Shown here piece after piece: positions 41,216-44,367 of a DNA stretch of 44,367 nucleotides. A program made the translations under genes and the position numbers. The notes beneath the pieces are model-generated. The model was not told where the DNA came from. It was given only the letters and a program-made list of their open reading frames with translations, and made no database searches. The DNA is from Affinirhizobium straminoryzae. Its GTDB lineage: Bacteria; Pseudomonadota; Alphaproteobacteria; Rhizobiales; Rhizobiaceae. Position 1 is the first letter of the stretch. Each line of letters starts with the position of its first letter. Where the stretch lies: NCBI RefSeq assembly GCF_007004135.1, contig NZ_VJMG01000083.1:1-44367 (forward strand), given 5' to 3'.

Positions 41216-42658
41216 ATGTGCCACAAAGCCAAATACCAGTTTGCATTGATCGCGCTTGCTGGCGCCATCCTGCTGTTCCTCAGGAACCCTGACCCGATGC
41301 TGGTGCCAAGTCTGTATGGCGAGGATGCTCCCTGGAGCTCGGGCATTCTCTCGGGGAACATGACCGCAGCCTATTTGCGGACCCGAGCGGATTACCTCAC
41401 CATCGGCCAAAGCCTGCTCTTGCACCTGGCTGTCGTTCTGAACACGGCTTCTTTCGGGGACAGCATCGCTCATCTGCCACAAATCATCGCCGGCCTCTCC
41501 TACCTGTTATGGTCATCGACCGCCGCGCTGGGCTTCTTGGCGTTCAGGCCGTGGATCAGAACGGAATGGCGGCTGGCCATTGCGGCAGCCATCCTTCTGA
41601 TGCCCCTGGGTCACCATACCAACGAGGTGCTCGGCCGCGCGCTCAATCTTGGCTTCATGTTCTTCCCGATCTCGGTATTCCTGCTGGCGTTGAGGACGCA
41701 GCTGACATCGACCCGAAGCCGGATCATGACGGATATCTTGCTCTATATCTGCTGCTGCACGAACCCGCTGGCAATTATTGTGGTGGGTCTGCATGCCGCA
41801 GCATCTGCTGTGCGACGTCAATTTGCACAAAGAGTGGTGCCCGTGCGTGACATCCTCATGGGGTCTGCAATCGGGCTGCTCTGTCTGTTCTATGTGATCC
41901 GTTTCGGATCGGCGCCCCCCATAGATCGCGGTGAACTCCAAGCAGCGCGATTGGTCGAGGCTCTGGTCGCGCGATCCATTCTGTACCCATTTGTCTTCCC
42001 GTTTTATTCGGCTCTGTCGGATACCGTCTCCCTCCTTCTGCTTGCAGCCCTCGGCGCAGTGATTGTGATCGCCTTTCGTGCGTCGGACGAAAGACAGAAA
42101 CGTTTCGGAACAGGCATCCTGGCAGCAGCAGCAGTGGTTATCATGGGAACCATCGTTACCCGCTACAATCTGACCACGCTGCTGCAGGGATACTCGACGA
42201 CTTTTCCCGACCGCTATTTCTACGCACAGAACATCATGACCTGCGTGGTACTGGCCTGGGCTGGATCCAATCTTCCCGCGAAGACGGCGAAAGCGGCGCT
42301 GATCATCCTCTGCGGCGTCTATATGTCCGCCACGCCGAATCTGTTTGAGTGGCGCGAACCACAGATGGCAATCGCAACCTCAGGCTCACTTCGTGAAAGT
42401 GCCAAACAGGTCTGGGATACCGCCAGTTCGCCTCATCCGACACAGATCATCCATATACCCACCTATCCCGAGAGATGGTCGATGGGGACACCGGCCTACA
42501 TCGTCGAAGCGACCGCCACGGATTCCTACAGAAGCAAGATCGCCCGACCACAACAGTTGACGGGAACCGGAAAGGCCGCCATTGGCGCTTTCCTCATCGC
42601 GCTTCTTCTGGTTTTTCTGGTTGTTGCCATCCCAGGGAAATGGGCCAGGCACGACTGA
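41216..42658 (+). CDS. Polytopic membrane protein of unknown function
   Basis: The 480-residue protein starts at ATG 41216, preceded by AGAGGA. About 10 to 12 hydrophobic segments are spread over the protein, beginning with FALIALAGAILLFL and ending with a terminal segment IGAFLIALLLVFLVVAIPGKW. A large exposed loop (about 28-60) carries NPDPMLVPSLYGEDAPWSSG. The layout resembles GT-C-type glycosyltransferases or polysaccharide membrane proteins, but I cannot place it in a family. It follows the chemoreceptor gene after 277 bases without known regulatory sites. Its GC content is somewhat lower than that of the neighbouring genes. Confidence 0.75.
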   Translation: MCHKAKYQFALIALAGAILLFLRNPDPMLVPSLYGEDAPWSSGILSGNMTAAYLRTRADYLTIGQSLLLHLAVVLNTASFGDSIAHLPQIIAGLSYLLWSSTAALGFLAFRPWIRTEWRLAIAAAILLMPLGHHTNEVLGRALNLGFMFFPISVFLLALRTQLTSTRSRIMTDILLYICCCTNPLAIIVVGLHAAASAVRRQFAQRVVPVRDILMGSAIGLLCLFYVIRFGSAPPIDRGELQAARLVEALVARSILYPFVFPFYSALSDTVSLLLLAALGAVIVIAFRASDERQKRFGTGILAAAAVVIMGTIVTRYNLTTLLQGYSTTFPDRYFYAQNIMTCVVLAWAGSNLPAKTAKAALIILCGVYMSATPNLFEWREPQMAIATSGSLRESAKQVWDTASSPHPTQIIHIPTYPERWSMGTPAYIVEATATDSYRSKIARPQQLTGTGKAAIGAFLIALLLVFLVVAIPGKWARHD

Positions 42659-42762
42659 GCAGCGCCGGGTTTGCCGGCGACGTCAACTCGTAAGACGTAG
42701 GGTCTCAGGTCAACCGAAGTGTTCAAGGCCCTTAACGGTCAACACGACAGGCCTTCGTTGCC

Positions 42763-43224
42763 GTGCCGCGCGCCAGCGACCGCCTCTATGCCCTCGCCAT
42801 GGCAGCCGATGTGACGGCCATCCTCTATGGATCGACGGGGCTGGACGCGCTTGCGGGCATCTCCGTCGATCTCCTCATCTGTGCCAATGCCTTCGTGTTC
42901 GTGCCGGCATGGGTCCGGCAACAGGCACGCTATGCGATCGGGTTTCATCCGTCGCTCCTGCCGCTCTATCGGGGAAAGACATCCGTTGCCGACGCGATCG
43001 CAGCCGGCGAGCGCATCACCGGCGGCACCGTCTACCACCTGACCGACGAGATGGACGCCGGCCCGGTTGCGTTTCAGGACGGGTGCTTCATCCATAACGG
43101 CGAGCAGGCGCCGGATCTTTGGCGGCAGGCACTGGCACCGATGGGACTGGAACTGCTGATCAGGGCGGCCGACCATCTTGCCGCCTATGGCTTCATCCCG
43201 GCAGAGGAACAGGCCATCCTTTGA
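42763..43224 (+). CDS. Formyltransferase-family protein, possibly N-terminally truncated
   Basis: Residues 50-110 match the formyltransferase catalytic core of Fmt/PurN/ArnA-type enzymes: ANAFVFVPAWVR, then IGFHPSLLPLYRGKTSVADAI with the catalytic His, then ITGGTVYHLTDEMDAGPVAFQ with the active-site Asp. It would transfer a formyl group from 10-formyltetrahydrofolate. At 153 residues it is shorter than Fmt (about 310). The only in-frame start is GTG 42763, without a ribosome-binding site, yet the frame stays open upstream to TAA 42733 and reads QAFVAV, like the missing first beta strand. The gene may have lost its start or use an unusual codon. Confidence 0.65.
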   Translation: MPRASDRLYALAMAADVTAILYGSTGLDALAGISVDLLICANAFVFVPAWVRQQARYAIGFHPSLLPLYRGKTSVADAIAAGERITGGTVYHLTDEMDAGPVAFQDGCFIHNGEQAPDLWRQALAPMGLELLIRAADHLAAYGFIPAEEQAIL

Positions 43225-43233
43225 AGGGTGTTT

Positions 43234-43266
43234 GAAGGGGCTTTGAGACGGCTTCGAGGCCCCTTC
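43234..43266 (+). terminator. Hairpin after the formyltransferase-like gene
   Basis: GAAGGGGC at 43234-43241 pairs with GCCCCTTC at 43259-43266, and G-U and A-T pairs extend the stem inward to a small ACGG loop. It starts 9 bases after the stop codon. There is no U-tract, so termination is uncertain. Confidence 0.5.
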
Positions 43267-43466
43267 GATAGTGATCCTGGAATTCGACGCATGCCGTTCG
43301 CTCAGCATAACCCATGCTCATGATGTCTCAATGAGACCGTCTAACGCAGCGTCGCGCCGGCACCAAAACAACGACCGAAACTGTTAATCCGGCACGGAAT
43401 GCAAAACCTGTTTTCACCTCAAAGAATCTTCTATAGCCATCGCTCGCAGAGAGAATTGGGGGCATC

Positions 43467-43946
43467 ATGCGAGTTTTTGCTATTTTTTCGTTGTTGATAC
43501 TGGCTGGCTGCACAGAAACGTCGACCATGCGGATGTCATCGAATGAACTGATCATCAACACCAGTGCCGAACCCATATGCGGTGGGACGGGAGCGGCGAA
43601 AGTCGCTCAACAGATGGCAGCAGTTGAGACGCTCCGGAACGGCTTTGACAGCTACATCATCATGGCGGCCGACCAGCAAAATAATGTTTCGGTCGTCCAG
43701 ACGCCTGGCAGCTACACAACCTACGGGCATGTGAATAGGTACGGGAACTACAACTCCTTTAGCGCCAACACCTATTACACGCCGGGGATGACATACACGA
43801 CCGGAAGCCATGACCAGCAGCTTGCTATTCGCATGTTTCGGCGCGGAGAACCCGGAAGCGCCCGTGCCATTCCCGCGAAGGACGTATTAGGACCCAAGTG
43901 GGCATCGAAGGTCAAGACGGGTGTGGCGACCTGCGTTGATGATTGA
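43467..43946 (+). CDS. Small lipoprotein
   Basis: The 159-residue protein (MRVFAIFSLLILAGCTETS) has a type II signal peptide with lipobox LAG-C at residue 15, so it should be lipidated and anchored in the envelope. The middle is rich in Tyr, Asn, Ser and Thr (SYTTYGHVNRYGNYNSFSAN), suggesting an extended beta or flexible region. Two further cysteines (near 38 and 156) could form a disulfide. I recognise no family. It is a single gene with a stem-loop about 130 bases downstream. Confidence 0.8.
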   Translation: MRVFAIFSLLILAGCTETSTMRMSSNELIINTSAEPICGGTGAAKVAQQMAAVETLRNGFDSYIIMAADQQNNVSVVQTPGSYTTYGHVNRYGNYNSFSANTYYTPGMTYTTGSHDQQLAIRMFRRGEPGSARAIPAKDVLGPKWASKVKTGVATCVDD

Positions 43947-44074
43947 GATCGCGGCGGAACTTTAGTGGCGGTTGCCGGCGCCGACGTCGCGGAATCTGGA
44001 GGGCAAAGTGACCTGCACCGGGTCACCTACGGCTTCATTCAGGCAGGAGAAGAGGCCGCTCCTTGAAAGACTCC

Positions 44075-44093
44075 AAGGGGCGTGATGCCCCTT
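44075..44093 (+). terminator. Short GC-rich hairpin
   Basis: AAGGGGC (44075-44081) pairs with GCCCCTT (44087-44093) across a 5-base loop. CTCTACT follows without a U-tract. It may end the lipoprotein transcript, though it is 128 bases from that stop. Confidence 0.4.
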
Positions 44094-44160
44094 CTCTACT
44101 GTCCAGAGGGCAACTATCGCGCTACCTTTCTGCCATTGGTTTGGGTGAAAGAGTCCGCCA

Positions 44161-44367
44161 ATGAATGACCTCTGGCAGATCCTTGCAGAACTGGAAGCGG
44201 CGAAGACCCACGCAGAAAAGGCCGGACAACCGCTCTTAGCCTACCTTATTGCAATGGCTATCGCTGAGGCGGAAGAGCGGTCGCGCAAGCCAGAGATCAC
44301 TATAAATCGCCGGATATGGGTATTCAAATTAGCTTGCATTGTGATAGATGGCCTGCTGCCGGTTTTT
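44161..44367 (+). CDS. Small hypothetical protein, cut by the right edge
   Basis: ATG 44161 opens 69 codons with no stop before the window ends. The visible protein starts MNDLWQILAELEAAKTHAEK, continues through QPLLAYLIAMAIAEAEERSR, and looks like two amphipathic helices. GAAAGAG lies upstream as a possible ribosome-binding site. No family is recognised. Base composition falls in the last 80 bases. Confidence 0.45.
   Translation, partial: MNDLWQILAELEAAKTHAEKAGQPLLAYLIAMAIAEAEERSRKPEITINRRIWVFKLACIVIDGLLPVF

Noticed and set aside
42663..42679. CGCCGG/CCGGCG hairpin just after the membrane-protein gene
   Set aside because: The stem is only 6 bp with a 5-base loop and no U-tract, which is expected often by chance in GC-rich DNA.

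Overview
The window looks like one contig from an alphaproteobacterium of the order Rhizobiales, most likely Rhizobiaceae. The grounds are the high GC content, a 1257-residue cobalamin-dependent methionine synthase with a SahR-type palindrome upstream, a good match to an EcfG/RpoE2 general-stress promoter, RpiR-controlled uptake genes, soluble multi-PAS and poly-HAMP chemoreceptors, and an MCP ending in DWEEF. No rRNA, tRNA, CRISPR array or insertion sequence was found. Both ends run off inside genes. The first 48 bases are a perfect inverted repeat inside a coding region, which is probably an assembly artefact.

Layout. 1-4090: a divergent nitrogen-compound cluster with a glutamine-synthetase-family enzyme (cut by the edge), an APC permease and an N-formylglutamate amidohydrolase on the minus strand, facing an RpiR regulator. 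4230-10170: a periplasmic binding protein, a terminator or attenuator, two permeases, an ATPase, a zinc alcohol dehydrogenase and a PP2C-type phosphatase. 10244-11488: a lower-GC PD-(D/E)XK nuclease-like gene. 11575-17402: metH, an AGE-family sugar isomerase and a GNAT acetyltransferase. 17468-25474: signalling genes (three-PAS hybrid histidine kinase, a PAS-MCP, a GGDEF protein) with three small genes, one of them behind an EcfG-type promoter.

25663-32233 is the most interesting part: a compact minus-strand operon that looks like an undescribed RiPP (modified peptide) system. In transcription order it holds a BTAD/SARP-like regulator with a TPR-like tail, a 143-residue precursor-like protein with one core-like repeat, a 301-residue paralogue with five repeats, a YcaO enzyme, TfuA and a deiminase-fold (agmatine/peptidylarginine deiminase-like) enzyme. 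The two precursor-like proteins share a leader of exactly 90 residues, a repeat with an invariant G-W-x-x-N-R motif, and a short conserved C-terminal follower. Neither contains cysteine. YcaO plus TfuA suggests backbone thioamidation (or Ser/Thr azoline formation). The deiminase suggests that the invariant Arg of each repeat becomes citrulline. These chemistries are inferences.

32379-37599: a small unknown gene, an adenylylsulfate kinase fused to a degenerate CysN-like GTPase, an alpha/beta hydrolase, and a sulfotransferase-glycosyltransferase fusion, which together suggest sulfation of a glycan or metabolite. 37741-40938: a decayed MCP fragment, an AT-rich spacer, and an intact soluble chemoreceptor with three 270-bp tandem repeats coding for HAMP-like modules. 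41216-44367: a polytopic membrane protein, a short formyltransferase-like gene without a convincing start, a lipoprotein, and a small open gene cut by the right edge.
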